Assembly: GCF_022376445.1 (NCBI RefSeq)
Contig: NW_025955012.1
Coordinates: forward strand, 1-64,000
DNA from: Fomitopsis serialis
Lineage: Eukaryota > Basidiomycota > Agaricomycetes > Polyporales > Fomitopsidaceae
Length of the DNA stretch: 64,000 nucleotides
Direction of reading: 5' to 3'
The notes beneath the pieces are model-generated. The model saw only the letters and a list, made by a program, of their open reading frames with translations. It was not told the DNA's origin and searched no databases. Position 1 is the first letter of the stretch. The number at the start of each line of letters is the position of its first letter. Below are positions 46,990 through 60,000 of the stretch, piece after piece. Made by a program: the position numbers and the translations under genes.

Positions 46990-49173
46990 ATGGCGACTAT
47001 TGAGAGGCAAGAATCGGTCATACAAACCATTCAGATCCGCGCCATCCCCTTGGCCCCGGAGGATCTGAAGGCTCTTCCCAAGCCCGAACCCCTACAGAAG
47101 CTCGACATTGAGCATGCGGTCGTCCAGGACGACCCTCGAGAGTGGTCGAACACTCGCAAGGCAAGTCATATATGACTTGCTACACACTGATACTCACCGG
47201 GACATAGTATACCGTGGTAGTCATCATTTGTGCCGCTGCCATGATTGCAGGCTTGGGCGGTAACCTCTACAACCGTGAGTTTGACACATGCGAGAACGAA
47301 CATTCTTACTGATATCATTCAGCTGCCATCGCCGAGGTTGAGGCTGACTTGCATGCCTCGAGCGAACAAGTCAGCTTGACTGTCTCGCTGTTTATCCTCA
47401 TACAAGGCGGGTTTCCTGTGTTCTGGAGTGCTATCAGTGAAATCCACGGACGGAAGGTAGCCATCACGATGACCGAATTGTTAAGTGTCTAACGATGTGG
47501 CAGGTGGTTTATCTAGTTTCCATATCATTATGCACGGTGGGATGCATCGTAGAAGCCCTCTCAAAAAGCATCGACGTGCTCATTGGAATGCGATGCCTAC
47601 AAGCAGCGGGGTACGTTATTTATTGACACGTCGGAAAGAACTCGTTCAACTGAATTGTGGTTCCACAAGGGCAAGTGCGGTCGTGACCATTGGCGCAGCG
47701 ACTTTGGCGGATCTGTATGAGCCAGCAGAACGAGGAACTATGATGGGAATTTACTTGTGGTGAGTACCCATAGGGCCGCTACGTAGCATTGCCTCCTCAC
47801 TCAGATGCCCTTGACCGTCGTCAGCGCTCCACTCCTCGGTCCCTCTCTTGGACCAATCATCGGCGGCATACTTGCTCAGGTTTTCAACTGGCGCGCGACG
47901 TTCTGGTTCCTGGTCATCTTCACAGGTCTCTGTATCATTCCCTTCGTGTGGTTCAGGGACACGTTTCGTCGTGAGCGCAGCTTGACGTACCAGGCAGCGT
48001 TGCAGAGGATTCCAGGGCGAGAGACTCGGAGAGCGGAGTTTCCAAGGACACACTGCAGAGCACCCTTGCCGCCCCGAGTCCTCTGACGACATACACGCGG
48101 AGGTGAAGAGCGAGTGTAGCTCCGTGGAAACCAAGATCGGCGACGTGGATCTGGAAGCCCATGTTCCGAAGCTTGGCGATGGATCGACACCCAAGAAATT
48201 GAAGCTGTCGCTCAGAGACGTCAACCCGGTGGGACCCATGATTCAAGTCCTACGGCACCCCAACAACGTTGTTATCATTATTGCTTCAGGTGAGCTTCGC
48301 GTTGTTCGTGACTTACCGGGTGATTACTCATACGAGAGGCAGCATTATTGTTCGCTTTCGAGTATAGCATACTGTACACTGCATCATTAACGCTTGCCGA
48401 CGAATACCATTACGACTCCCTGAAGATTGGTTTGGTTCTTCTCTCTTTTGGCTTCGGTCAGTCCATCTAGCTGAACCTATGCGTCTCCTTGGCTGACGCA
48501 TTATGTCTATAGGTGCGCTTCTCGGAAGCATCCTCGGAGGACGCTACTCCGATTATGTCCTTGTGAAGATGAGACAAAGCCATGACGGCAAGAGCTCTCC
48601 TGAAGTACGTCTCGTGTATCGGCACGATGTTGCGCGGTGACTAACGCTATTGGACACATCGGACAGATGCGCCTCAAAGCACGATGTATCCCATGCTCTT
48701 CCTTCCAGCCTCGATCGTTGCCTACGGTTGGGTGTGTGAGGACATGTGCACGAATCTGCCGTGTGTGTGTTTCTATTCCTGTCCGGCTTCCTCATGATGT
48801 AAGTCTCCGCCGTTTGGCCAACCGATCACACGCAGTCTCGATTGACACCTTCTTCTCAGCACCATCTACTCGAGCACGTTAGCCTATATGTCGACGCGAA
48901 TACTGGGCGATCGTCTTCGGCGGTTGCAACGAACAGCTGTGCACGAGGTCTGTCTGGCTTCGTCGCCGCGGAAATCGCCGTCCCCTTGCAGGTCAGTCTA
49001 CTCCAGCTACGTTAACCTTACATCTCATCCGCCATACTGCATTTGTTATGCAGGATGCTCTCGGCGACGGAGGACTGTATACCCTGTGGGGTGGCTTGGT
49101 TGTATTGGCAGAACTGCTGATAGTGCTTGTCTGGTGGAAGGGCAAGCAGTGGCGTGAACATTCCAACGCCTGA
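46990..49173 (+). CDS. MFS transporter, DHA1 (QDR-like) family, copy 1
   Basis: Predicted 12-helix drug:H+ antiporter-type protein. The N-terminus ends with the family motif DDPREWSNTRK. Then come AMIAGLGGNLYN, SLTVSLFILIQGGFPVFWS, ATLADLYEPAERGTMMGIY and APLLGPSLGPIIGG (motif C region). First exons: 46990-47160, 47208-47274, 47323-47456, 47504-47610, 47670-47759, 47825 onward. The first intron is GC-AG (AAG|GCAAGT at 47161). The central loop and the second half need about five single-base restorations (about 48010, 48060, 48677, 48742, 48889). With these, FVAAEIAVPLQ and the end GGLYTLWGGLVVLAELLIV come into frame. Either error-rich sequence or early decay; substrate unknown. Confidence 0.8.
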
Positions 49174-49905
49174 AAACCGGCTCGCCGCGGCGGCAGAAAT
49201 CGAGACTTAAGATGTTGCGTACTGTATAGAATCGCTATGGGCGAGACTAGACTATGTATCCGTATCATCGTCATATTCGGTTACTGCGTAGTGCTCAGGA
49301 TAGCATCCTGTAATTTACTGTATGTATCATATCATGCGTTCTATTTGCAGAGCTGTCAAATCAAAACCCATATATCTTCCTTCTTCGACATACTTGCGGG
49401 GTTCAGCAGAGCGACCTCGCTAGAGACTAAGTTCAATAGAGTAGCTCGCATGATAGCATTCATCGGGTTTACTCGGCGAGTTCAAACATAGCAACACGTC
49501 AGACTGTTTCCCGGCGTCATTATAGGCGACTTAATGTCGTGCTGTAGGCATATTGCTTGCCTCAGCCCTCCACTGGTTCGAGCCTACATACTTGCTTACA
49601 GTAGTTAACACAGTACTGAAGGATGATTTTGAACCCCGTCCGCCGTCTTGAATGGCAGATGGTTTCTCATGTAGGCTCTTTTCGGCCCATCCAGCCGAAG
49701 TCGCTTCACCAAACGCCAATGCCGTCGACTGCCGAGCGCCAAACGAATTGTAGGCATACCTCCACGGGCATTTGGACGGGCAACCGCAAGGAAGAGTCAG
49801 CGGCAGTCGTATCATAGGGTTGGTCTTGCATTCCAAGTTTCCGAGCGCAACCCGCTCTTGACTCACGACCCCCACGACCTTCACGACTGTGACGAGCGCC
49901 TCTTC
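49174..49905. other. Spacer between the two MFS genes
   Basis: 730 bp; no supported gene, no clear TATA box before the second copy. Confidence 0.4.
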
Positions 49906-52185
49906 ATGGACAGCCAGAGTCAGACACTCGAGCCATCTGGGCCGGGCCTACGCATAGAAGGCAGCGGAAAACCTGTGGCTGATGAGAACCTAGTCCAAGT
50001 GAAACTAGACATCGAGCATGCGGTGGTCAAGGACGATCCGCGTAAATGGTCGAAGGGTCGTAAAGTGAGCAGTATTTCCTATCCAGGTGGTGGGAGACGC
50101 CCTTACCAACAAACGGGCAGTACGTTATAGTTGCCATGATATCTGGGGCCTCCATGATCGCTGGATTGGGTGCGAATATATACAACCGTGAGTCTCTGGC
50201 GAAGTTGCTCTAGCTGGGTCACAAACAAGTTGTCGCACAACAGCTGCGATTGCACAGATCGAGTCGGATCTGCACGCCACGGCCAGCCAACTAAGTTTGA
50301 CGCTCTCTCTGTTCATTCTCATTCAGGGCGGATTCCCCCTAATTTGGAGTTCGGTCAGTGAGATTCGGGGACGAAAGGTAGGAATCAAATTTCGCCGCTT
50401 GCGTGTGTCTCATACCCGGACAGACTGTATACTTGACGTCTATCGCCATATGCATGCTGGGATGCATCGTAGCAGCTACGGCAAAGACGATCAATGTCCT
50501 CATTGGTATGCGTTGTCTACAGGCTGCCGGGTCAGTCCACCTATCACTCAAATGATGCCTGTTAGACTGACAATCGCAGCTCGAGCGCTGTCATATCAAT
50601 CGGTGCTGCGACGCTAGCTGACCTCTACGAGCCTGCTGAACGGGGCACGATGATGGGGATATACTACTGGTGCGTACGCGGATGGTTCTACATGGTCTTT
50701 GTGCCGTCAGAGCTGAACGTTTCACACTGCTGCAGTGCTCCTCTACTCGGCCCCTCTCTCGGTCCGATTTTAGGAGGCGTGCTGACCCAGGGTTTCAACT
50801 GGCGTGCAACGTTCTGGTTCCTCGCAATCTTTACAGGATTGTGTACATTCTCCTTCGTATTCTTCCGGGATACCTTCCGGCTGGAACGTAGTCTTACGTA
50901 CCAGACCGTGCTCAAGCGTGTGCTCGAGCAGGAGGCAAAGAAGGCGGCCGCAAAGGCCGCAAGGCACCCTGCCTCCGAGAAGGCGGTAGATGTAGACGAT
51001 GCGCGCACTGCAGTTATGCCAGCGGATGACAAGGGTTCCAAAGACAGGGAGGCTGGCGTAGAATACGGCGGAGGTGCTGGTAACCGAGACGTCGAGGCAC
51101 AGGCCACGTTGCCAACCTCCGAGATAATTGCAGCCGTCAAGGAGGTCAAGCCTTCCTTGAGAGATGTGAACCCGATTCTCCCGATTCTCCGCATCCTTTA
51201 CCGGCGGAATAATGTCGTGATATTGTTTGCCTCGGGTGAGCCTGTCTGTCGAGAAATGCCCTAGACCCCTATCTGAAGATTCGCCGCTGCTGCAGGTCTT
51301 CTCTTCGCTTTCAACTTCAGCATCACGTATACCGCGTCGCGGACCTTAGCCAATGAGTACCACTACGATGCTCTCGATATTGGGTTCGTCCTGTTAGCAT
51401 ATGGAATAGGTGCGGTCGATCGCCTCCGTCAGTACGAGCTTGGCATCATGGCTAAGCTCTCTACAGGCTGTCTGTTTGGTAGCGTGCTCGGGGGTCGGTA
51501 TTCGGACCATATCTTCACCAAGCTCAAGGCCAAACACGGAGGAAAGAGTCAACCGGAGGCACGCACCCTGTACAGTGTCCACACCCAATGGGCGGTCCAT
51601 GCTTATTTCATTGCCTCTTCTGTAGATGCGTCTCCAAGTACAATGGTGCCTATGCTGTTCTTCCCACCTTCCGTCGTGGCGTATGGCTGGGTGTGTGAAG
51701 AACATGTGCATATATCGGCAGTCTGTGTGATGCTGTTCCTGGCAGGTTCTTCCAAATGTATCTATTCGCCTCATCCCTGGGACGCAAAGCGACTCACCTT
51801 GTCTCTCTACCTGCAGATCCATCTACTCGAGTACGCTCGCCTATATTGTAGATGCCAACGTCGGCCGCTCTTCGTCCGCTGTAGCTTCCAACAGCTTCTT
51901 CCGCGGGCTGTCGGCCTTCGTTGCTACCGAAGTTGCCGTCCCACTACAGGTATGTTCATAGACACGTCTCGGCCCTCATGCAACACGAGAGGCCACGCCA
52001 TGTCGCATGACGCTGACTGCTGGATGCAGAACTCCATAGGTGACGGCGGGTTGTACTCCCTGTGGGGTGGCCTGACCCTCATCTCCGAACTGCTGATCCT
52101 CCTTGTATGGTGGAAAGGGGGACAATGGCGGGAGAAGGCGATAGCAAGCGAGACCCGCAAATCTGGGCAAAGCGAACATGCTTAA
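49906..52185 (+). CDS. MFS transporter, DHA1 (QDR-like) family, copy 2
   Basis: Tandem paralog of 46990-49173 with matching introns. Exons: 49906-50064, 50121-50187, 50244-50377, 50424-50530, 50580-50669, 50736-51235, 51296-51409, 51467-51558, 51626-51757, 51817-51949, 52030-52185. With two restored bases (51636-51637 and 51741-51747) the total is 562 codons. Motifs: MISGASMIAGLGANIYN, SLFILIQGGFPLIWSSVSE, ADLYEPAERGTMMGIYY, GPSLGPILGGVLTQ. A long charged central loop (EQEAKKAAAKAARHPASEK) separates the two six-helix halves, as in fungal QDR-type carriers. The intron at 51559-51625 uses a GC donor. The C-terminus after the last helix is Lys/Glu-rich and cytosolic. Confidence 0.86.
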
Positions 52186-53114
52186 TTGTCGGGATTACAT
52201 ACACCCTTGCTTCCGTAGACCAGTGCTCCTTGCCTAATAGAAATATAGATGGATTTCATTAGATGTTGGGACTGCACACAATACACGTTTTCACCTTGTC
52301 CGAGGCCACCTCTCCGACCGCTCGCATTGTAGCCATTCGCCACGCCTGCCGTCATCATCGTCTGCCGTCATCGTCGTATGCGCTCCATTCTCATACACGG
52401 AGGGAGTAGAAGACTGCGCATTCCTATACGTCAGACTGGTGGCGATCAAGCGTGGACCGTGCCCCGTCTGCACAGCACCGTGTGGAAACGACACGCAGAA
52501 GATCGTCCTCTTCCGCATGGATCTCACAGACGTGCTGCAATTGACTCGCACGCCAGCTTCTGCCTCGTAAGGCGACTGCGATGGTCCATGCCATGCATGT
52601 AGAAGTTTTCAGTGTGAGTGACAGCAAGGGTTGAGAGAAGGGGCCTCCCTGTCGCTGAACGGGGAACGAGAGCCACCTAGAATGCCTCGACCCTCCTTCA
52701 ATGGACGAGGGGCCCGACACCATGAGTTCTTGCTCTTGCGCGACGACTGTACAGGTCACCGCATCACCAATACAGGGCGATGTGGACCAAACGACCAGCA
52801 ACTCACTAGCCTTCGATGGCTTTGAGCAGGTCAATGATCCGCCGAAAACATTGAGGGCACGGTCCCAAGGGCACTCCAGAAACACGCAACTCTGTGGACG
52901 GTTCGCGCTCAATCGTTCATGAGAGCACCAGAACCTAGACCATATGAGACGTTAGTACCCTTGTGGGAACAGTATACTGGTTCAGTGGGACTCGTTCTGC
53001 GATATTACTGGCCGCATGGAAGGTAATGATACATGCTCGTTGATAATACATGAATCCTTGTCCGAGACTGACTATATGATACACAATCGCAACGTACCGT
53101 CCTCGGCCCATACA
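52186..53114. other. Intergenic region, no gene seen
   Basis: 930 bp between convergent genes. Contains a short tcatcgtc-rich low-complexity patch (52350-52380). Longer frames here have no splice or composition support. Confidence 0.4.
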
Positions 53115-54590
53115 TCATCGCCATTCATGCTCGTCATCATCATCATCGTACATCATATCTTCATGATCCGAGCTCTCATGGAAGACATCTAAGTACACAG
53201 ACATCAACATAATGCGTGCCCGTGTAGCGGGCGCACTCACCACTACCTTCGCTTCCGTCGTCATCCCGGTCAGACTCCTCATCAGGATAGTCATTTTGAT
53301 ACCAGTCCTCAGCTGTAGGCCAACTATCAGATCTCCGCGAACGGTCGTATGCTCTCGAGAGGAGTCTTACCGTTAGAGTCCTCATCAGCGGTATCGTAGA
53401 CTTCCGAATCGTTATCATCGTCTGAGTCATACATGATTAGCTCGTCGGGTACACCAGTTCTGCAAGGGTGTTCAGTGAGTGTGCCAGAAACAATTAGCCT
53501 AGGACAAAAGGTGGAACCTACAGCGTGCCGACGTTGCCGTAAATCGCGCTCGGGTCGCGCGTAAGACGCTGGTAGAAGACATCATACACGTAGTCGGTGT
53601 CGTCTTCTCTTGCAGGCGGAGCGGCGGAGGTAGCGGGGACAGCTACCGGATCTTCCACTAAGATATCTCAGCAAGCAGGTCAAGAGGGTAGTATAAGCCA
53701 AGGGACGAAGCACATTTGAGGTAGTCTTGCAGGAGCGGTAGAAACTTGGCTATATCGGCATCAACCGAGTCGGAGGCTTCGACACCCGACGTAGATGGGA
53801 CGGCTTCGTACATGGCGAGTCGAGCTTGCGCTGCGCGAGCCGCCTCAAGCTCTCTCATTGACCATACCTTCGGACTGCGTGTCCAACGAGATGTTAGTCT
53901 CGTAGCAAGACAGACGAGTGCCACAAGCAACTTACGGAGCTGAAGGCATTCGCCTCCGGACCGGCGGATCCGTCGAGGGAACCTCGCGCCTGAGGATAGT
54001 GTACTTGCGAGGGGTGTGATCTGCTCTGCGGCGTTTCGTAGGAGGTGGTGTTGCAACTGTGGCCTCCGCTGTCACCGATCCCGCTGCGGTCGCCGGAGCG
54101 GGTTGACCCATATCAGCGGGAGCAGATTTCGATGCGGGAATTTCAGCTTGTTGTGTCTGGTCCCTCTCGCCCCCTTGCCTTGACTCGCGTGCGAGGGCGG
54201 CCAGACGAGTCTGGTGGCGACGTGATGGACCATGGGGTGAGTCTCGGCGACCATAGGATAACAGAGCAGAGTGCATACTTCTAAGTCTTTTTTAGCCTGC
54301 TCATCATCCCATGCACCCTGTTCGACTGTCTCGGCGAACTTGAAGAAGTTGAGACCAGCGCGGGAGCGCTTGCCTTTCGGGCGAGCGACATCTTGATCTA
54401 CCACTGCAGAAGATCATCCGCCAGTCACAAGTCAGTACGTGAGAGACAGTAGAGAGAACGTACGCAATGCATCTAGAGGCTCCTCATTCCGCTTGCGCTT
54501 GATGCGCAGGATAGCGTACGGCCGCTCTGACTGGTTATCTTCGACCTCTGTTTGACTACGTGTTGGCTCTGTTGGCTCTGCTGCTGACAT
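53115..54590 (-). CDS. IWR1: Iwr1 homologue, RNA polymerase II nuclear import factor
   Basis: Adaptor that binds assembled RNA polymerase II and brings it into the nucleus via importin. Eight exons (minus strand): 54464-54590, 54279-54403, 53936-54210, 53714-53874, 53522-53657, 53371-53459, 53241-53312, 53115-53188, 352 residues and fully open. The N-terminus (YAILRIKRKRNEEPLDAL) holds the basic nuclear signal, followed by LNFFKFAETVEQG. The Iwr1 domain is at the C-terminus: YVYDVFYQRLTRDPSAIYG, GVPDELIMYDSDDDNDSEVY and SNAEDWYQNDYPDEES. The acidic tail ends DDDDDEHEWR. All joins keep frame with conventional splice sites. Confidence 0.92.
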
Positions 54591-57088
54591 ATCGTGTGGA
54601 TATTTGTTATCTTCTGATATGTTGTGTGAGCCGAAGTGTGTCGGACGCGGACGGTGTGAGGGAGCGACGAAGGCAAGATGGAGGTGAGGATCAGACTACT
54701 GAACAAGGAGGCCGGAGCCTCGACGAACAGTGTGTCGCGTTAACGTCACGGGATCGAGTCTAGCCGGCGCGTATCCGAGCCCCTCATCGCGTCCTCCGAG
54801 TCCGACGGCCCAGGGTCTCCCGGGCCCGGGCTGGATCGAACACGAACAACGCTGTTGAATCTTATCACCGTTAACCTATTTCATCCTTCGATGACGTCTG
54901 TTAGAAGGTGGAGGCAGCACTAGTCTCCGTAGCTGACCAAAAAGATAAGGCAGCACTACTGAACTGATGCCTACTGGCAGCCTCATACTTAGTAGACGCG
55001 ACAATTACAAGTAGCTAGTAGATACGACCATGGATCTTATCATGATGTAAACACTGTTCTGAGGTTTATTGTGCCTTCAATTTCATATGATAATTCATGA
55101 CCAGGGGGCGAACGTTCGAACACGTTCGATGCCAGTTGTGACTTGTCATAGTCCGGCGAACTTGTGAGCACCTGAGGTCGCGTCCTTCAAGTTTACCTGA
55201 AGCACGCTCTCCACCATCCCACGTTCTGAACGAATGCTGGCCCACACTTCAGCTGTCTCTAGGTAAGTTAAATACTGTGTAGTAGTTGTGTGCACTGTGC
55301 GAGCGCTACTCTTCGATGCGGACGCAGCGGAGAGCAGCGGAGACCGCCGCGACGCGCACACGTGATCCAGGAGCTTGTCCCGCCGATCGCGTTTATCGGG
55401 CCCTGGTCTGAGCTCGCGTTCTACTGAACACCCCGACGCACATCCAGCCTGAGTGGATCTGCACACTCGTAAACGACGTCATAGGCGTACTTTGTTCAGA
55501 CTCCGAATCTTCCGGCATATAAGACCGTCATCCATCCACAATCCCTTTCCTTCTCTCTCTCACTCGTCCCGACTCGGATCACTCAAGTCACTGCGTCGCA
55601 ACTGAGGACGAGGGACCGAAACGCTGTCCGCATATAACCACTTAATCTTGGCAGTATTAACAGAGAATCTGTTATCACAGGTCAGTGCCGTGATTAATGG
55701 CTCTGGGAAGTGTAGACTGTAGTGCTCCTTGTTAGTACTTTACCTACTTATAATCCACAGCCCAACACATGGTATCCGAGTGCATATATGCTCGGTCCTT
55801 GCGTACCAATCGCAAGAAGGATGCTTTAGCAAAGAATTCCAGCGTGCTGTATCATCTCGGTTGCCGTTGCCTCAAGCTCTGGCGACCCCTTACTCAGTCT
55901 CTCCGACTCTCAACCTGGAAAGTTCCCAAACCCTTCCTGGGTCGAAAAGCATACATGAACAACCGGCTCTTGAGATCCTACCCTCTAGTTTGCTCGTACA
56001 TTCCGTCATATAACTACAGTCACTTCCAATATTGTGAACTCATATCACAGTTTACAGGTCGCCACTGCCGTTTAGCAACCCACGTTATTCTGACGGGATG
56101 TGTTACTCTCGACGCCTTCTGAACGTCGTTGACCACGGCTGCAAATCCAACGGATTCTCATATATCTGGTGTGTGTCACTACTGTTACCTGCATTATTCC
56201 CGCCTAGTGTACTTACTCGTCATCATCAGGCACCTCGTCTTTGATCTCCTGCTTCACCTGGCTTGACTTCATAGCACCCGCATCCATGCTGGCACCGCAA
56301 ATATGTCATCACACAGGGCATATGTACCACGAAGACCCACATATCGGAATGGCAGCTCAGGTACGCGTGTCACCAAGGACCGCCGTACCTACTTATACGT
56401 TCTCGCGATATAAACCAGAGTGCTCGCCTGGTGTCCCCTACATGCGTCTTGCATGGTTGACTGGCTGTTATCGGTGAGTCTCCCCTGTGCGTTCAAATCG
56501 ACACGGCGAGCGGTTCTAACCACAAAACAGGCTTGCCGCTCATCTGCCTAAATATTCGCTCGGCGGAATTGGTACCAGCCGCCACATGTTCATCGGCGGT
56601 TGCAAAACGCATCCGGCCACGTCCACCACCACGCAACGGTGGAGCTTGAGGAAAGGGGATCAGGACGTCATGGCACGCCGTGACCGAGCTGACGTTGGGG
56701 CAAGGAAGCAAGCGCCGAGCGGTCAGATTAAGATCTGATCGTCTCTTGCCAACGAAGTCGGCCGACCTGTCCTCAATCGTTCAATCCTGTTCAAATCGCC
56801 TTGAACGATGCAGGTAAGGTATCCGTGCGGTTTCCAGACTTGAATGTCGCCTTTGACACGCTCACAGTAGACTCCGGAAGCAAAGTACGATTGCAAGCGC
56901 CTTCGATCGCAGCTGGATCTCGAATTCGATCACGTGTAGACGCCCGCCGCGCCTGGATGCGGCAGTCGGTTGACAGTCCAGTCGGGCAGCTCTCCAAACA
57001 GGAAAGCGATGGCTGAGAGAACCCTCGCTGCCGCGCTGCTGACGGTTTTGGAGAACACACCCCTCGTCGTCTTCCTCCATCAACGCGA
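54591..57088. other. 2.5-kb region upstream of the phytochrome gene, no gene identified
   Basis: Contains a cgttcgaacacgttcg palindrome-like patch (about 55105-55125) and a TATA-like catataag (about 55517) followed by a pyrimidine-rich tract. A 117-codon frame (55769-56122, +) matches nothing I know. A long promoter or non-coding transcript is possible. Confidence 0.4.
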
Positions 57089-60000
57089 ATGCCCCAGCAA
57101 GCCCCGCGCATGAACGAGCCCACAGCTCAGTCGCCGCTCCTGCCGTCGACCTCGTCGTACGTCTACCCCGTTCGTTCGCTCCTCAGCGGGATCCGCCCAG
57201 CTCGCGAGGACACAGACTCGCAAGGTGCGGCACCTATCCGTCGTCGACGATCCTTGGCACATGCTCACCTTTGTCGCAGATGTCACCACGCCTGCGGCGC
57301 CTTTAGAGAAGCACGGCAACGCCCCCATCGGATCCTCTTCCGGGGAGGCGCCCCCTTTCAGTCGTTCTCGTAGCGGCACTGGTCCCCCTGCACCGTCCTC
57401 TACATCTCTTGGCAGCGAAGGCGCTGATTCGCACACACGACGGAAACTCAGCACGCCCAACTTTCGCGACTTCGCTCCGAACGAGGACCCGCTTTGCCGC
57501 CGCTCGTTTGCCTCTGCACGTCATCAGCCAATGGCGGACTCAGCGTTCAATGAGGACCCTGCATCCGACGCAGAGGCCGCTGTCCAGGTTGCCGCGCATC
57601 ACCCGCCACAGTTCTCAGACTTTGCCTCGGAGGCCTTCCATGAGGTCGCTCCTGATTTCCTGCCTTTGCCAGACGACAACCACTCCAACTATGACGCTGT
57701 ACTACACGGTCGCTTCTCGCAGTCGGGCATCGTCCACTTGCCGCCCCTCGACTCTACATCAGGCTCGAATCCATCTGCACCCTCGACTATTTCGCCGTCG
57801 TCGTCTCGCGGGTGCGCCAGTCGCGACTCGGCAGTCGGCTCAGATCGCTCGGCGATACAGACATCGCTGGGTGAGGCGGAAGTCGTGAAGATGCCCTCCG
57901 CGCAGGAGCCCGACGCGGCGCCCTCGGAAATGAAGGCCTCGGATTCGAGCAGCAGCGGCGACAGCGGGGAGGGGCCGCGCATTGCGTTCAGATACACGCA
58001 TGCGGAGGACGAGGACGGGCACCATCTGATTGTTGGGAGGGAAGGGGAGCTGGTTAAGTGCGAGGACGAGGTACGTGCGCAGACTGTGTGTAGTGGTTCT
58101 CCGCTGACGACACGCAGCCGATTCGCACGCCTGGCGCTGTCCAGGGCTACGGCATCCTCATCGCGGTGGAGGAGGACGAGGAGACAGGGGACCTCGTCGT
58201 GCGACAGGCCTCAGAGGTGTGTGGTTCTCGCGTCCATGTAGACCCAGCATGTTCACAGCCCAGCAGAACTCCGCAGAGCTCCTCGGGCTGTCGCCGAAGT
58301 ACCTCTTCTCGCTCGAGTGCTTCTCGCAGACGCTACCTGACCAGCAGGCGGACGTGCTGTTCGACAACATCCAATATCTGAACGACACTTCGCTCACGCC
58401 CGAAGAGCAGGCCGAGAATTTGCACGTTTTCATGCTCAGTGGGTGGGGTGAGCCAGACACTGTGCCGGCGGGGGTCGCCACGAATGACCCGCAGCGACGA
58501 CGGAGCTGGAGCTGCTGGTGCGCCGCGCACCGCCCGCAGATGACAGCGCCGGCGAACATGGAGACGAAGTCGAATGACACGTCCCTCAAGGCCGACAGGG
58601 TCATCATCATCCTCGAGTTTGAACTCGAGCGCGACACGTTCAACCCACTGTATCCTGCTGTCTCTGCGGACGATACGTCGTCGATGTACTCGGGCGTATC
58701 CTCGCCCTCGGAGGGCACAGCGGCCAGCTCGAACTCGGCAAGTAACTCAGCGACTGATAGTTCTGGCCGGACATTGGTCTCTTCGAGCAGCTCTCAGGAT
58801 AGGCTCGCACGCACGCCAGAGGAATCGTCATCCGGTTTAGCGTCGGTGCCTAGCAGTGGCAGTGACGCAGTCCTTCGTCAAGCGGAAAGTTCACCTGCGC
58901 GCTCGGGGGCAGGTGGAGTATCTGCCTTCGATACGAACGCAGAAGACGATTGGATGCCAAGTCCTGAAGATATTTTGGAGAGCACGACGAGCCGTGCAAA
59001 ACCTCTGCCTGCTCTTGAGCGTCTTCGACGTACGCGTCGCGTCGTCGGTGATTCTTCCTTTGCAGCCGGCAGCAACACTGCCTTCGGGTCGTCCAGCAAT
59101 GGTTCCCCAAGTGGGCATGCTCAGCCAGAGTCACTGCGACGGGGCCTGTCTCGTCGCCGCAGAGGTACGGGTGCTGTGGGGATGATGGACGTCTTTGCGG
59201 TCATGGCGCAGATCAATGAGCAGCTTGGGGCCGCACCAGACTTGGAGACCTTCTTGAAGGTCGTAGTCGGTGTCATCAAGGACCTTACGCAGTTTCACCG
59301 CGTGGTCGCATATCAGTTCGATGAGCTCTGGAACGGGCAGGTCGTCGCGGAACTGGTGGACTGGAAACAGACGCACGAACTATTCCGAGGTTTACACTTC
59401 CCGGCCACGGATATCCCTGCGCAGGTACGTTGTCCTCGTTGAGCTCTATGGAAGCGAGTGCTGAAGCAAGTGTAGGCGAGGCATCTCTATGTTCTCAGTA
59501 AGCTTGTTCTTTCATCTCTAGGGTTTGATGTCTAAGACTTTGCGCAGACAAAGTTCGGCTCTTGTATGACCGTGCTGCCCCGACTGCGCGGCTGGTGGTT
59601 AGGAGTAAGAGAGACCTGGAGACGCCACTCGTATGTGTTCTCTGCTGTATGCACGAAATGTCTGACGAGCCTTTCAGGATATGACCCATTGTTACTTGCG
59701 CGCTATGAGTCCGATCCACCTGAAGTGTCCGTCGTCCCACCTGGTTTCTGCGGTGGGGAATTCATGCCATTTGTCTAGACCTCGAGAACATGCAGGTCCG
59801 CGCATCGATGTCCGTCGTAAGTATCAGCGGTCTCGTTTGGTTGCCTCTGTTGCTCATCAAGGACGCAGTCCATCGTTGCGTTCGGCCAACTTTGGGGTCT
59901 GGTCGCTTGTCACTCTTATGGTAGCCACGGGATGCGTGTCTCCTTCCCTGTTCGACAGATGCTTCGTCTGCTCAGCCAGTCCGTCTCGCGCAATGTGGAG

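Noticed and set aside
52424..52912. 162-codon minus-strand frame between MFS copy 2 and IWR1
   Set aside because: No family, no splice sites, no promoter; probably chance.
54740..54860. tRNA-like tcgaac patch near 54830
   Set aside because: No acceptor stem or anticodon arm could be paired around it.
55769..56122. 117-codon + strand frame, considered as a small secreted protein or pheromone precursor
   Set aside because: No signal peptide and no C-terminal CaaX box.
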